Origin: a virus
IMG/VR virus record: IMGVR_UViG_3300025120_012795
Coordinates: 1 to 21,185 of that record
Direction: 5' to 3' (one strand)
DNA length: 21,185 bases
Both the position numbers and the translations under genes were made by a program. Of the stretch, positions 7,804 through 16,051 are shown one piece after another; position 1 is the first letter of the stretch; every line of letters starts with the position of its first letter. A model generated the notes under the pieces. The model worked only from the letters and a program-made list of their open reading frames with translations, was not told the origin of the DNA and searched no databases.

Positions 7804-8771
7804 TTTAATTCTTTTAACCAGTATTCAATCATATCGTTCATTAAAGATACAAAATTATGTTTAGGTTTCCAACCTAAACCCCTTAGTAAAGTTGAATCTC
7901 CTTTTAGGTCATGTAATTCTTCTGCTCTATAATATTTAGGATCTACTTTAACATAGTCTTTATAATTTAAATCTAATTTATTAAAAACATATTCACATAA
8001 ATCTCTAACACTATGTGATACCCCAGTAGCACAAACATAATCATTTGGTTTATCTTGTTGTAATATTAACCACATAGCTTCAACAAAGTCTTTTGCATGG
8101 CCCCAATCTCTAGTTGCTTCTAAATTCCCTAATGCTAGTTCATTTTTTAAACCATACTTAATTTGTACTGCCGCTTTTACTACTTTATTAGTTACAAAAT
8201 TAGTACCTCGTCTTGGGGATTCATGATTAAATAATATCCCATTTGATATAAACATATCATAAGAATTTCTATAATTTCTACATATATTATACGAGAATAC
8301 TTTGGCACAGCCATAAGGCGATACAGGGTGTAAAGGTGTTGTTTCCCTTTGGTATCCATCGTTATCTATTGAATTACCAAACATTTCAGAAGATGAAGCT
8401 TGATATATTTTAGCATTAGGTTTTGTTAATTTTACGGCTTCTAATAGTTTAAGTGTACCAATTCCTGTTGTTTGTGCCGTATAAATAGGTTGATCGAAAC
8501 TAATTCTAACGTGGGATTGAGCAGCTAAATTATAAATTTCATCAGGTTGACATAACTGTATTACTCTAATAAGTGAAGATAAATCATTTAAATCAGCATA
8601 TTCTAATTTCAACCTAGAAAATAACTCATCAGGTATTCTAGATGTTTGATTTTCAGCAACAGAATTTCTTTTTACTGTACCCCAAACTGAGTATCCTTTT
8701 TTATCTAAAAATTCAGCTAAGTAAGAACCATCTTGACCATTTATACCTGTAATTAATGCTGTTTTATTCAT
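7800..8771 (-). CDS. gmd: GDP-mannose 4,6-dehydratase
   Basis: Converts GDP-D-mannose to GDP-4-keto-6-deoxy-D-mannose, the branch point to fucose, colitose, perosamine and rhamnose. ALITGINGQDGSYLAEFL is the characteristic Gmd N-terminus. NLAAQSHV (81-88), SSSEMFG (126-132) with the catalytic Ser-Glu pair, YGCAK (Y153, K157) and NHESPRRG follow in the expected order, and RDWGHAKDFVEAMW is the family's late motif. At 323 residues it is shorter than E. coli Gmd (373), nearer to viral and compact versions. It starts within the end of the ColD gene through an ATGAATAA junction. GDP-mannose must come from the host or from elsewhere in the genome. Confidence 0.96.
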   Translation of the reverse strand: MNKTALITGINGQDGSYLAEFLDKKGYSVWGTVKRNSVAENQTSRIPDELFSRLKLEYADLNDLSSLIRVIQLCQPDEIYNLAAQSHVRISFDQPIYTAQTTGIGTLKLLEAVKLTKPNAKIYQASSSEMFGNSIDNDGYQRETTPLHPVSPYGCAKVFSYNICRNYRNSYDMFISNGILFNHESPRRGTNFVTNKVVKAAVQIKYGLKNELALGNLEATRDWGHAKDFVEAMWLILQQDKPNDYVCATGVSHSVRDLCEYVFNKLDLNYKDYVKVDPKYYRAEELHDLKGDSTLLRGLGWKPKHNFVSLMNDMIEYWLKELK

Positions 8772-9918
8772 ACTTATTAATTATTGTTGTAATTTGATTA
8801 ATTTCATCTTCAGTTAAATCCTGATGGTTTGGTATGTAAAATCCTATTTTGTTTACTAACTCACAATTAGGTAATAAAGGTATTTCATTTTCATTATACC
8901 ACATAGGTTTGCTAGCCATATTACCAGCAATTAAGGGTCTAACTTCAATATTATTATCTTGTAATTCTTGGGCTATTTTATCTCTATTTATATTTAATAT
9001 AGGAATAGCAAAACTGGAAACAAAATCATTTTCATTTTCTTTTAATTTTAGAATATTATTCTTTATTTTACGTCTATAATGATGGAAATTAACTCTACGT
9101 TTATAAGAATATTCATCTAATTTATCTATAGCTCTTAAACCAATAAAAGCTTGCAAATCAGTTGATCTAACATTTAATCCAGGTACATAAAAATTATATA
9201 ATGAATCAAAATCATTACTATTAAATTCTTTTCTTAATTTAGTTTGAGCATCCTTAGGTAAATCTCTATCCCAACCATGACTTCTCATCATTAAAAGTAA
9301 ATGATATAATTCTTCATCGTCAGTATTTATAAATCCTCCCTCTATAGTAGATAAATGATGACCAAAATACATTGAATAAAATGAAGCTAAACCAAAACTA
9401 CCTAAATATTTATTTTGATTTTTTGATCCCATACTTTCACAAACGTCTTCAAGTAAAATTACATTATATTGTTCACATAATAAAACTATTTCTTCCATAT
9501 TTGGAACTAATCCAAGTGGTGATACTAATATAAAGGTTGATGGGTCATGTTCCTGGAATAGTTTTTCTAAATGATCTAAATCACAAGATAAATCTTCTAA
9601 ATTACAATCACACATATAAGTTTCATAACCTAATAACATAGGAGAACTTACATCAGTAGACCAACTTAATCCAGGTACTATTATTTTATTATTTCTTGTT
9701 TTATTATGATATTTTAAAGCTGCTAAAGTTAATAGTATTGAAGAAGAGCCTGAATTAACAAATATAGAATATTTGGTTCCTATTTTGTTAGCCCATTTTT
9801 GTTCTAATTCTAAGGTTAAAGGACCTTTGGTTAATCTAGGAATTTCATCCTGGGATAACCATTCTATTAGGGCATTAATATCATTCTTATCTATTGTATC
9901 ACTAACTAATTTTATCAT
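8764..9918 (-). CDS. colD: GDP-4-keto-6-deoxy-D-mannose 3-dehydratase (ColD-like)
   Basis: A 384-residue member of the DegT/DnrJ/EryC1 PLP family, close to the 388 of E. coli ColD. The PLP phosphate and ring contacts are seen in FVNSGSSS (53-60) and LLEDVCES (155-162, D158 for the pyridine nitrogen). Where aminotransferases have the Schiff-base lysine, this protein has YFGHH (H187, H188) followed by LSTIEGG. ColD is known for using a histidine (His188 in E. coli) here and for removing the C3 hydroxyl instead of adding an amine. The neighbours fit: Gmd, which makes its substrate, is directly downstream (8-base overlap), and a Fcl/ColC-type enzyme that could act on the product is directly upstream (17-base overlap). 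Confidence 0.9.
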   Translation of the reverse strand: MIKLVSDTIDKNDINALIEWLSQDEIPRLTKGPLTLELEQKWANKIGTKYSIFVNSGSSSILLTLAALKYHNKTRNNKIIVPGLSWSTDVSSPMLLGYETYMCDCNLEDLSCDLDHLEKLFQEHDPSTFILVSPLGLVPNMEEIVLLCEQYNVILLEDVCESMGSKNQNKYLGSFGLASFYSMYFGHHLSTIEGGFINTDDEELYHLLLMMRSHGWDRDLPKDAQTKLRKEFNSNDFDSLYNFYVPGLNVRSTDLQAFIGLRAIDKLDEYSYKRRVNFHHYRRKIKNNILKLKENENDFVSSFAIPILNINRDKIAQELQDNNIEVRPLIAGNMASKPMWYNENEIPLLPNCELVNKIGFYIPNHQDLTEDEINQITTIINKYE

Positions 9919-10792
9919 AAACTTGTTTTAATCCTTCTTTTAAACCTGTAAATGTAAAATCAGGAAATATTTTTAATAATTTTTTATTACTAACATCTTT
10001 TCTAAATTGACCATCTAAATCTGGTCTATCATATATAATTTCATAATCATTTTCTGTAACTTCTAGGGCAATTCTAGCCATTTCATCAATGGAATAATTG
10101 AAATCAGGTGCTACATTAAAATTTTCAGTTATATCATTATCAATAACTAATCTAATTATATTAGCTAAATCACTAGCATACATAAATTGTCTTAAAGGTT
10201 TACCTGTACCCAATAAGTTTAACTTATTATTTTTAGTATTTTTAATTTTATTTAACAAAGCCGTAATAAAATGCATTTTACTTTCATCATGTAGATTGTC
10301 ATAATCACCATATAAATTACAAGGAATTAAATAATTATACTTAGTACCAAATTGTTTATTATAAGCATCAATTTGAACTGCTAAACAACGTTTAGCATAA
10401 CCATAACTAAAATTTGATGGTGGTGGTGGGCCTATAAATAAATCTTCTTCAGTCATTGGGTAATTTTCAACAACACTAGGGTAAATACAAGTACTTAAAA
10501 TACCAATAAATCTTTTGACATCATGATCTTTACATACTTTAACTATATTAGTATTAATTAAAATATTATCATCAAAGTAATCTGCAGGATATTTAATGTT
10601 ATCTTGAATACCACCAACACGAGCAGCTAAATGTACAACAGTATCGGGTTTATATAAAGAAATTAACTCTTTAACTTGGTTAATATTAGTTAAATCACAG
10701 TCCTTACTACTTAAATAAAAGGCATTAGGTAATTTTTCTTGTAAATGTTTACCTACTAAACCCGTTCCACCTGTTACTAAAATTTTACTCAT
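9902..10792 (-). CDS. fcl: GDP-L-fucose synthase family (GMER/Fcl), possibly GDP-colitose synthase (ColC)
   Basis: A 296-residue bifunctional epimerase/reductase of the Fcl type. Counted from the chosen start, it has LVTGGTGLVG near the N-terminus, HLAARVGG (54-61), STCIYP with the conserved cysteine C102, YGYAK (Y130, K134), NLYGDYDN, and GTGKPLRQFMYASD, a near-perfect Fcl signature. An upstream ATG at 10825 would add 11 residues before the Rossmann strand and overlap the previous gene by 41 bases. The ATG at 10792 gives an 8-base ATGAGTAA overlap like other junctions here, so I prefer it. Fcl makes GDP-fucose from Gmd product; its relative ColC makes GDP-colitose from ColD product. The ColD neighbour favours ColC, but sequence alone does not decide. 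Confidence 0.9.
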   Translation of the reverse strand: MSKILVTGGTGLVGKHLQEKLPNAFYLSSKDCDLTNINQVKELISLYKPDTVVHLAARVGGIQDNIKYPADYFDDNILINTNIVKVCKDHDVKRFIGILSTCIYPSVVENYPMTEEDLFIGPPPPSNFSYGYAKRCLAVQIDAYNKQFGTKYNYLIPCNLYGDYDNLHDESKMHFITALLNKIKNTKNNKLNLLGTGKPLRQFMYASDLANIIRLVIDNDITENFNVAPDFNYSIDEMARIALEVTENDYEIIYDRPDLDGQFRKDVSNKKLLKIFPDFTFTGLKEGLKQVYDKIS

Positions 10793-11930
10793 ATTTAAAA
10801 AATTTTTTAATTTTATCACAAACATAATCTACATCATCTAAATCCATACCATGATGCGCACCTAATAAAAATCCATCTTTCATTACTGTGTCTGCATTTT
10901 CAAAATCCTGTAAGTATTCTCTATAAACTGGATGTCTAGTGACATTACCAGCAAATGTAACCCTAGTTTGGATATTATTTTCTTCTAAAAATGTTAATAA
11001 TTCTAATCTACGTTCTGTTTGTAATGGTATTGCTAACCAGTTGGGTTTAATGCTATCGTCTGGGAGTATTATTTCTTTAACATCCTTAAGATTTTCTAAA
11101 TAACGTTCAACGTTATCTCTACGTTTTTGTTTAAATGTTTGAAAACGATCTAATTGTACCAACCCAAATGCAGCACTCATTTCACTACATTTCATATTAT
11201 AACCTAAAACACCATATAAAAATTTATAATCATATGGTAAACCATCTACATTATGAGCAAAACGTTCATCCATATTTTCACTATTGTCTCCAATACGACC
11301 CCAATCTCTATATTGTAATGCTCTTTTAACATGTTTTTCATCATTAAACATCACCATTCCGCCCATTCCACCAGCTGTAATAACATGGGAAGCATAAAAA
11401 CTAGTAGTTGATACATCTGATTCTTCAGTATAAGATACAGTATCTGCTGAATCTTCTATAACGAATATATCTTCTCTACCCATTGCTTCTAAACCTTCTT
11501 TTAATGATTTCCAATCTGGTTTATTCCCTATTAAGTTAGGAACCATAATTGCTTTAGTATCATCAGTAATAGCATCCAAAATAGTTTGAATATCGGGTAC
11601 ATAAGATGTTAAATTAGAATCTATAAAAATGGGGATATATCCTAATTGTATAATAGGAGCTAAAGTAGTAGAAAAAGTTAAAGCAGGGGTAATTATTTTA
11701 CTTCCTTTAGGTAAGTTCAAAGCAGCTAAAGCTAATAAACAAGCTGATGAACCAGAATTAACAAATACTCCAAACTTTTTACCAAATTCTTTAGCAATTT
11801 TTTCCTCAAATTCAACAGAACGAGGACCAAATCCAGCTAACCAACCATCTCTAAGACACTGTTCAACTGCTTTAATTTCTTCTTCACCATAAGCTTCTAA
11901 TCTATTAGGTGCGTACCATACTTTTTTCAT
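10785..11930 (-). CDS. rfbH: RfbH/DdhC-like PLP sugar 3-dehydratase lacking the Fe-S cysteines
   Basis: A 381-residue DegT-family protein. FVNSGSSACLL (56-66) and VIEDSADT (157-164, D160) bind PLP. The active site reads SFYASHVITAGG, with H182 in the lysine position, as in the CDP-4-keto-6-deoxyglucose 3-dehydratases (E1, RfbH/DdhC), which carry SFYPAHHIT. Later blocks also follow that family: YRDWGR, LPYDYK, LGYNMKCSEMSAAFGL, TRVTFAGN and a C-terminal MKDGFLLGAHHG. Known E1 enzymes are about 437 residues and have a cluster of cysteines for [2Fe-2S] just after RDWGR; here that stretch (212-224) has no cysteine and is shortened. It may therefore work without an E3 reductase, like ColD. No lysine means an ordinary aminotransferase is unlikely. 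It overlaps GT9 upstream by 4 bases. Confidence 0.85.
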   Translation of the reverse strand: MKKVWYAPNRLEAYGEEEIKAVEQCLRDGWLAGFGPRSVEFEEKIAKEFGKKFGVFVNSGSSACLLALAALNLPKGSKIITPALTFSTTLAPIIQLGYIPIFIDSNLTSYVPDIQTILDAITDDTKAIMVPNLIGNKPDWKSLKEGLEAMGREDIFVIEDSADTVSYTEESDVSTTSFYASHVITAGGMGGMVMFNDEKHVKRALQYRDWGRIGDNSENMDERFAHNVDGLPYDYKFLYGVLGYNMKCSEMSAAFGLVQLDRFQTFKQKRRDNVERYLENLKDVKEIILPDDSIKPNWLAIPLQTERRLELLTFLEENNIQTRVTFAGNVTRHPVYREYLQDFENADTVMKDGFLLGAHHGMDLDDVDYVCDKIKKFFKYE

Positions 11931-12862
11931 AATGTTTCTATTATTTTATTATACACTTTTTTATAATTAGGGTGACATTCAAATGTTGGTTTATTAGCTA
12001 AACAATTAACTTGTGGGGGCACACCCATAATATCACCCCATTCTTTTATATTATATTTCATGTTACTAGAACAAAATTCGGCACATGAACCTAATACATA
12101 CTCATAATTATATGATTGAGATCCATTTCTCCATGGTGCTCTTAATTTAGGATGTATTGAACTTCCTAACTGTAATATACGAACATCTGTTGTCCCAGCC
12201 AAATGTAAAATACCAGAATCCATAGTAACTACCATTAATGCTTCATTTTTCATCATCCACCTTAGTTCAGCAGGGTCATTATTAGGATCATTAAGTAAAT
12301 TTTTACCTAATTTTATATTAATATCCATTACAGGTTTTTCAGTATTGTAAAAACCAACTTCACTTGAATCTCTCCCAATTGCAACTACAGGTATACCTTT
12401 ATCATTTAGGGAATCAATTAATCCTTGCCATTGTTTTTGATCCCATGTTCTAGTTGCCCAAGTATGAGTTGGGTGGATCATTACATATTTTCCTAAATTT
12501 AAAGGTCTGGGTTTTTCGATGTATATATCAATTTCCATTTCATCAGGGGATAAAGAAAATCCTAAAGATGATGCATGAAATTGTCTAAAATCATAATTTG
12601 AATATCTAAATTCTGTTTTTTGCCCATTTAAATTGTAGTTTTTTCCAACTAAAGGACTAAATGTAGTATACACTTTATATCCTTCAGTAGATGTATCTAA
12701 AGGTAATGCTTCTTTAACTAATGGATGGTTTTCAAATAAAAATGGTTTTGAAGTAAAAATAGTTAAAGTTGATTCATATGCTTCACATAGTTTTCTAAGT
12801 GTAGGTATAGCTGCTAGAGTATCACCTAGTGCCGGAGTATCTATTTTTAATGCTATTTCCAT
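11927..12862 (-). CDS. GT9-family glycosyltransferase (ADP-heptose:LPS heptosyltransferase-like)
   Basis: A 311-residue GT-B enzyme. The N-terminal PALGDTLAAIPTLRKL (with G13, D14) is the GT9 acceptor-side signature, and the C-terminal VVTMDSGILHLAG (211-223) followed by ILQLGSS is the donor-binding signature, with D215 and H220. HPTHTWATRTWDQKQW near 130-145 corresponds to the interdomain motif of heptosyltransferases. A cysteine-rich C-terminal stretch (GSCAEFCSS and a further pair) is less usual for the family. GT9 proteins in cell-surface clusters transfer heptose or other sugars onto core oligosaccharide; the sugar here is unknown. It shares one base with the GT2 gene upstream (TAATG). 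Confidence 0.87.
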   Translation of the reverse strand: MEIALKIDTPALGDTLAAIPTLRKLCEAYESTLTIFTSKPFLFENHPLVKEALPLDTSTEGYKVYTTFSPLVGKNYNLNGQKTEFRYSNYDFRQFHASSLGFSLSPDEMEIDIYIEKPRPLNLGKYVMIHPTHTWATRTWDQKQWQGLIDSLNDKGIPVVAIGRDSSEVGFYNTEKPVMDINIKLGKNLLNDPNNDPAELRWMMKNEALMVVTMDSGILHLAGTTDVRILQLGSSIHPKLRAPWRNGSQSYNYEYVLGSCAEFCSSNMKYNIKEWGDIMGVPPQVNCLANKPTFECHPNYKKVYNKIIETL

Positions 12863-13485
12863 TATAATGTATTATAATATGAATTTTGTTTTTCTTGTCT
12901 TTTAATATCTTTAGGATGATATATTGCAAAATCTTCCATAGAAGGTAAAGTAGCATATGTTTTATGACCTTCTAAAACTTCATGTACCTTATTTTTCCAT
13001 TTTATTTCAGGTTTATTTTTCCAAATACGCCATTGATAATCAGGCCAATTAACCCATCCTTTATTATCTACTTTCCAACCCCATTTTTGGATATGTTCAT
13101 CTGTTAAATCTGTAACAGTATTAACTCTAGGAACTAAATACACCTCATTATCTGGGTTGGATCCTACTATTCGAGGCAGATTTTTAATTAATAATCTATT
13201 TGGAACTTCATCAGCATCAATTTGGAATATATAATCACCACTACAATAAGAATTAAGTAAATTTTTCCAATCAGCAAAATGGTTATTAAAATCTCCAGAA
13301 TACCACATAAATTGATTATTAACAGAATGGGATCTTAAAAATTCCTCAACCCCTTTATCGCCATTTTTAGAGTCATATAAAATAACTATTTCATCTTCGT
13401 CTCTTTTGTGATCAAGAAGAAATAAAACTAATTTTTGTATTTCTACAAATTCATTACAAACTGTTATTGCATAACTTATTTTCAT
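12862..13485 (-). CDS. Short GT2-family glycosyltransferase (WaaE-like)
   Basis: A compact 207-residue GT2 enzyme. It begins KISYAITVCNE, the standard GT2 opening, and has the metal-binding QIDADEVP (D90, D92). The later RIWKNKPEIKWKNKVHEVLEG matches the acceptor-side region of WaaE/SunS-type GT2 proteins. The usual C-terminal membrane or extension segment of larger GT2 enzymes is absent, and no hydrophobic helix is visible, so it should be soluble. It overlaps the SDR gene upstream by 4 bases and the GT9 gene downstream by one base. The donor is unknown; beta-glucosyl transfer to a heptose is the role of WaaE and is only an analogy here. Confidence 0.87.
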   Translation of the reverse strand: MKISYAITVCNEFVEIQKLVLFLLDHKRDEDEIVILYDSKNGDKGVEEFLRSHSVNNQFMWYSGDFNNHFADWKNLLNSYCSGDYIFQIDADEVPNRLLIKNLPRIVGSNPDNEVYLVPRVNTVTDLTDEHIQKWGWKVDNKGWVNWPDYQWRIWKNKPEIKWKNKVHEVLEGHKTYATLPSMEDFAIYHPKDIKRQEKQNSYYNTL

Positions 13486-14327
13486 AAACTAAATATATAA
13501 TCCTTTAATTGATCAGATGGTTTCCAACCTAACATATCTAAACTATCATCATTCTCACGTAAAGTGGTTTTATAATTACCTGGTTGATCTGGAATAGTTA
13601 TAAATTTACAACCAAATTTTTCTTTAAACATTAAATAAACATCATTGATAGAATAATTTATCCCCGTACCTAGTTCCCAAGCATCTTTGTGTTTTTGATC
13701 TTTCATTCCAATTCTAAAAAGACCTTCAACTATATCACCTACATAAGTAAAATCTCTTCGTTGTTCACCATCTCCTACTATCGTTATAGGTTTATTATTT
13801 TTAACTTGATCTCTCCAAATACCTATTACAGCTGCCCAAGTACCATCTACTATTTCATGTTCACCATAAACATTGTAAAATCTAGCTATTTCTATATTTA
13901 AACCATAAGTTCTACGATACATTTTTATAGTTTCTTCTCCTAAAAATTTACTTGTGGCATAAGGTGAAGTATGTGGATCACACCATCTAGAAGATGAACC
14001 AGCATAAACTAATTTAGCACCAGTTAATCTAGCAAACTCACAAACTCTTTGAGTACCTACTGTATTTACTCTAAATGTTTCTTGTGGGTTGTTAAAAGAT
14101 TCTTGTATTCTAGCCAATGCAGCTAGGTGATAAATTAAATCAAAATCTTTATCCATAGTATTAATATTAGTAATATCATTACGATGGTAAGCACACCCTA
14201 TTTGTTCATTAGACTTTAATCCTGTTTCATAATTATCTAATGAGTGGACATCATGACCTTCTTTAATTAATTTTTTAATTAAATTTGTACCAATAAACCC
14301 AACTCCTCCTGTTACTAGTATTTTCAT
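13482..14327 (-). CDS. NAD-dependent sugar-nucleotide epimerase/dehydratase (GalE-like SDR)
   Basis: A 281-residue extended SDR. GGVGFIG (7-13) binds NAD, HLAALARIQES (67-77) and NTVGTQRV follow in the GalE order, AGSSSRW supplies the catalytic serine region (111-113), and SPYATSK gives Y123 and K127. NVYGEHE, GDGEQRRDFTYVGD and a final GWKPSD are typical of UDP-glucose 4-epimerase and UDP-glucuronate decarboxylase relatives. It is shorter than GalE (about 330), the shortening being mostly in the C-terminal substrate domain. No substrate can be assigned. It lies one base after the stop of a phage protein of unknown function and overlaps the short GT2 by 4 bases. Confidence 0.88.
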   Translation of the reverse strand: MKILVTGGVGFIGTNLIKKLIKEGHDVHSLDNYETGLKSNEQIGCAYHRNDITNINTMDKDFDLIYHLAALARIQESFNNPQETFRVNTVGTQRVCEFARLTGAKLVYAGSSSRWCDPHTSPYATSKFLGEETIKMYRRTYGLNIEIARFYNVYGEHEIVDGTWAAVIGIWRDQVKNNKPITIVGDGEQRRDFTYVGDIVEGLFRIGMKDQKHKDAWELGTGINYSINDVYLMFKEKFGCKFITIPDQPGNYKTTLRENDDSLDMLGWKPSDQLKDYIFSL

Positions 14328-14328
14328 A

Positions 14329-14772
14329 TTATTCAGGTAATAATCCTATATAAGATAAAGCATCTATATAGTCACGTTCTTTAAATTGTTCCATGTTTTC
14401 CATGTTCATTTTATACTTTTGCCCTTCTACTTTAGCTTCCTCTGTATCTTCTAATTTTATAGCTTTAACAGCAGCCCACTTCCAATCTTTAGCGTTAGTA
14501 CCATTTGCAAATATCATCCCCTTATCTTCTATATTAATAGTATTAGGAACCCAAATATAATTGGTTTTTGGGTCTTCCCAAGCTAAATCTTTATATAATT
14601 CGGGAAGAGTAGATATTTGTTCATTATAAAAATCACTATTTAAGGTCATTAATGAATTAGTCCAAAACCCACAAGATAAACTTAAATAATTTGTAATTTT
14701 ATCATTTATTTCTGTTTTATAACATAAATCACCTCCTGATTTGGGGCAATCTATTATAGTATCATGATTCAT
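14329..14772 (-). CDS. Conserved-looking phage protein of unknown function
   Basis: A 147-residue acidic protein with no catalytic motif I recognise. Features seen are a Cys pair in DCPKSGGDLCY (C9, C17), SLSCGFWTNSL near 32-42, a tryptophan-rich centre (LAWEDPKTNYIWVPN and NAKDWKWAAVKA), and a charged C-terminal half ending ERDYIDALSYIGLLPE. No signal peptide or membrane helix is visible. I have an impression of similar proteins in T4-like marine phages, but cannot verify it. It is spaced by one base from its neighbours on each side, so it is an integral member of the sugar operon even though it does not look like a sugar enzyme. It could be a virion component or a partner of the glycosyltransferases; I do not assign a function. 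Confidence 0.75.
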   Translation of the reverse strand: MNHDTIIDCPKSGGDLCYKTEINDKITNYLSLSCGFWTNSLMTLNSDFYNEQISTLPELYKDLAWEDPKTNYIWVPNTINIEDKGMIFANGTNAKDWKWAAVKAIKLEDTEEAKVEGQKYKMNMENMEQFKERDYIDALSYIGLLPE

Positions 14773-14773
14773 A

Positions 14774-16051
14774 TTAATCTATTTTAGTTAATTGTGATAA
14801 ATTAAGTTTAACTTGCTGTGCTATTTCAGGAACATTATTTTCTAAAATATTAGCAATTACATTTTTCATATTATCATAACTAAAATTATTTTTAGCATGA
14901 TATTTTTGTTTTTTACCTAAAACATGATATTTTTTATACTTTTTATAAACTTCTTTCATAGAAGATATGGCGTGTTGTGTACTTACTTGAAACCATTGTG
15001 ATTCTGGGATTAGCCAATTATTAGCAGCACTAGCATGCACATTTTCTAAGTTTCCAGGTAGTAAAGTTACATATTGAGGGTTTAAAAAATCGGTATGACC
15101 ACTCCAATTAGAAGCAATAATTGGTTTTCCTGTTATTGAAAATTCTAGTAAAGGTCTTCCAAATCCCTCTCCTTTTGTAAAGGATATTAAAGATTTAACT
15201 TTAGGATGGTTATATAATTCATTTATTTCTGAATCATTAAATTCTCCTGATAGTAAATATATATTAGGTAAATTATTACCTCCTACCATTTCTTTAATAG
15301 ATTTAATTCTATCTAAAATCTCATCCCTACTTATATAAGAAGCAACACCTACAGAAGATTTTAGAATTAATGCAGGTTTTTCTCTTTTATTTTTAAATGC
15401 TTCATAAAAGTATTTAACAGTTAATCCTAAATTTTTTCTATCATGACCTAATGCTCCTTGCATCCAATGTCCAACAGATAAAAAGCAAAATTGCTCTTTA
15501 ATATTTTTTAAGTCTATGGTTTTAATTTCTTTTACAGATATATCTTTATAAACATCTAAATTAATTCCTTCAAATACTACTTCAATTGGTTTAGTTAATT
15601 TTACATTACCTACTACTTGATTTGTTCTTTGATCCTTTTTTTCAAAAGACATTTTACGAAAAGTATCTTGTGCAAATTTAGATGATACTAAATTTAGATC
15701 CATTCTATTTAATCCCTCAACCCATTCTGCTTTACAAGCTGTTGATTCTATCCCAGCAGTTAATCCTATATTATATTTTCCTACAGGTTGGAATTCATTT
15801 GGTATTGATACTTGCATCCAAATGTCTGGTTTTGTTTGTTGCCAATCCCTTTGAGCAAAATGTTCATATAAAAATGCCCATTCAGGGTGGTCTTTACAAA
15901 ACCCCCAAGATGTTTCTCCCCATTTTTGAGATAATAATTCAACCTTATACTTATCTAATTCAATTAGTGCTTTAACAAAATCTCTTGATCTAGCTCCATA
16001 TCCTGAGTATGTGTCAAAAGGACATGATATTACAAATCTTGGTTTACTCAT
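14774..16051 (-). CDS. GT4-like glycosyltransferase, GT-B fold
   Basis: A 425-residue retaining GT-B glycosyltransferase. The N-terminal domain begins FVISCPFDTYSGYGARSRDF, the glycine-containing acceptor-side loop of GT4 enzymes. The C-terminal donor domain carries the EX7E motif as E295 and E303 in GEGFGRPLLEFS, followed by GKPIIASNWSGHTDFL. The middle LSVGHWMQGALGHDRKNL (191-208) is where GT4 proteins bind the donor phosphates. It shares one base with the larger GT4 gene upstream, and the pair may add consecutive sugars. No transmembrane segment is visible. The donor and acceptor are unknown. Confidence 0.88.
   Translation of the reverse strand: MSKPRFVISCPFDTYSGYGARSRDFVKALIELDKYKVELLSQKWGETSWGFCKDHPEWAFLYEHFAQRDWQQTKPDIWMQVSIPNEFQPVGKYNIGLTAGIESTACKAEWVEGLNRMDLNLVSSKFAQDTFRKMSFEKKDQRTNQVVGNVKLTKPIEVVFEGINLDVYKDISVKEIKTIDLKNIKEQFCFLSVGHWMQGALGHDRKNLGLTVKYFYEAFKNKREKPALILKSSVGVASYISRDEILDRIKSIKEMVGGNNLPNIYLLSGEFNDSEINELYNHPKVKSLISFTKGEGFGRPLLEFSITGKPIIASNWSGHTDFLNPQYVTLLPGNLENVHASAANNWLIPESQWFQVSTQHAISSMKEVYKKYKKYHVLGKKQKYHAKNNFSYDNMKNVIANILENNVPEIAQQVKLNLSQLTKID

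Noticed and set aside
9324-9331. TATAAATA followed by CT inside the ColD gene
   Set aside because: Several chance matches are expected in about 21 kb this rich in A/T; it lies within a well-conserved coding block and about 550 bases before the next start.
10793-10825. Longer start of the Fcl-like gene at 10825
   Set aside because: It adds 11 residues before the Rossmann strand and a 41-base overlap; the ATG at 10792 gives the usual N-terminus and the ATGAGTAA junction used elsewhere.
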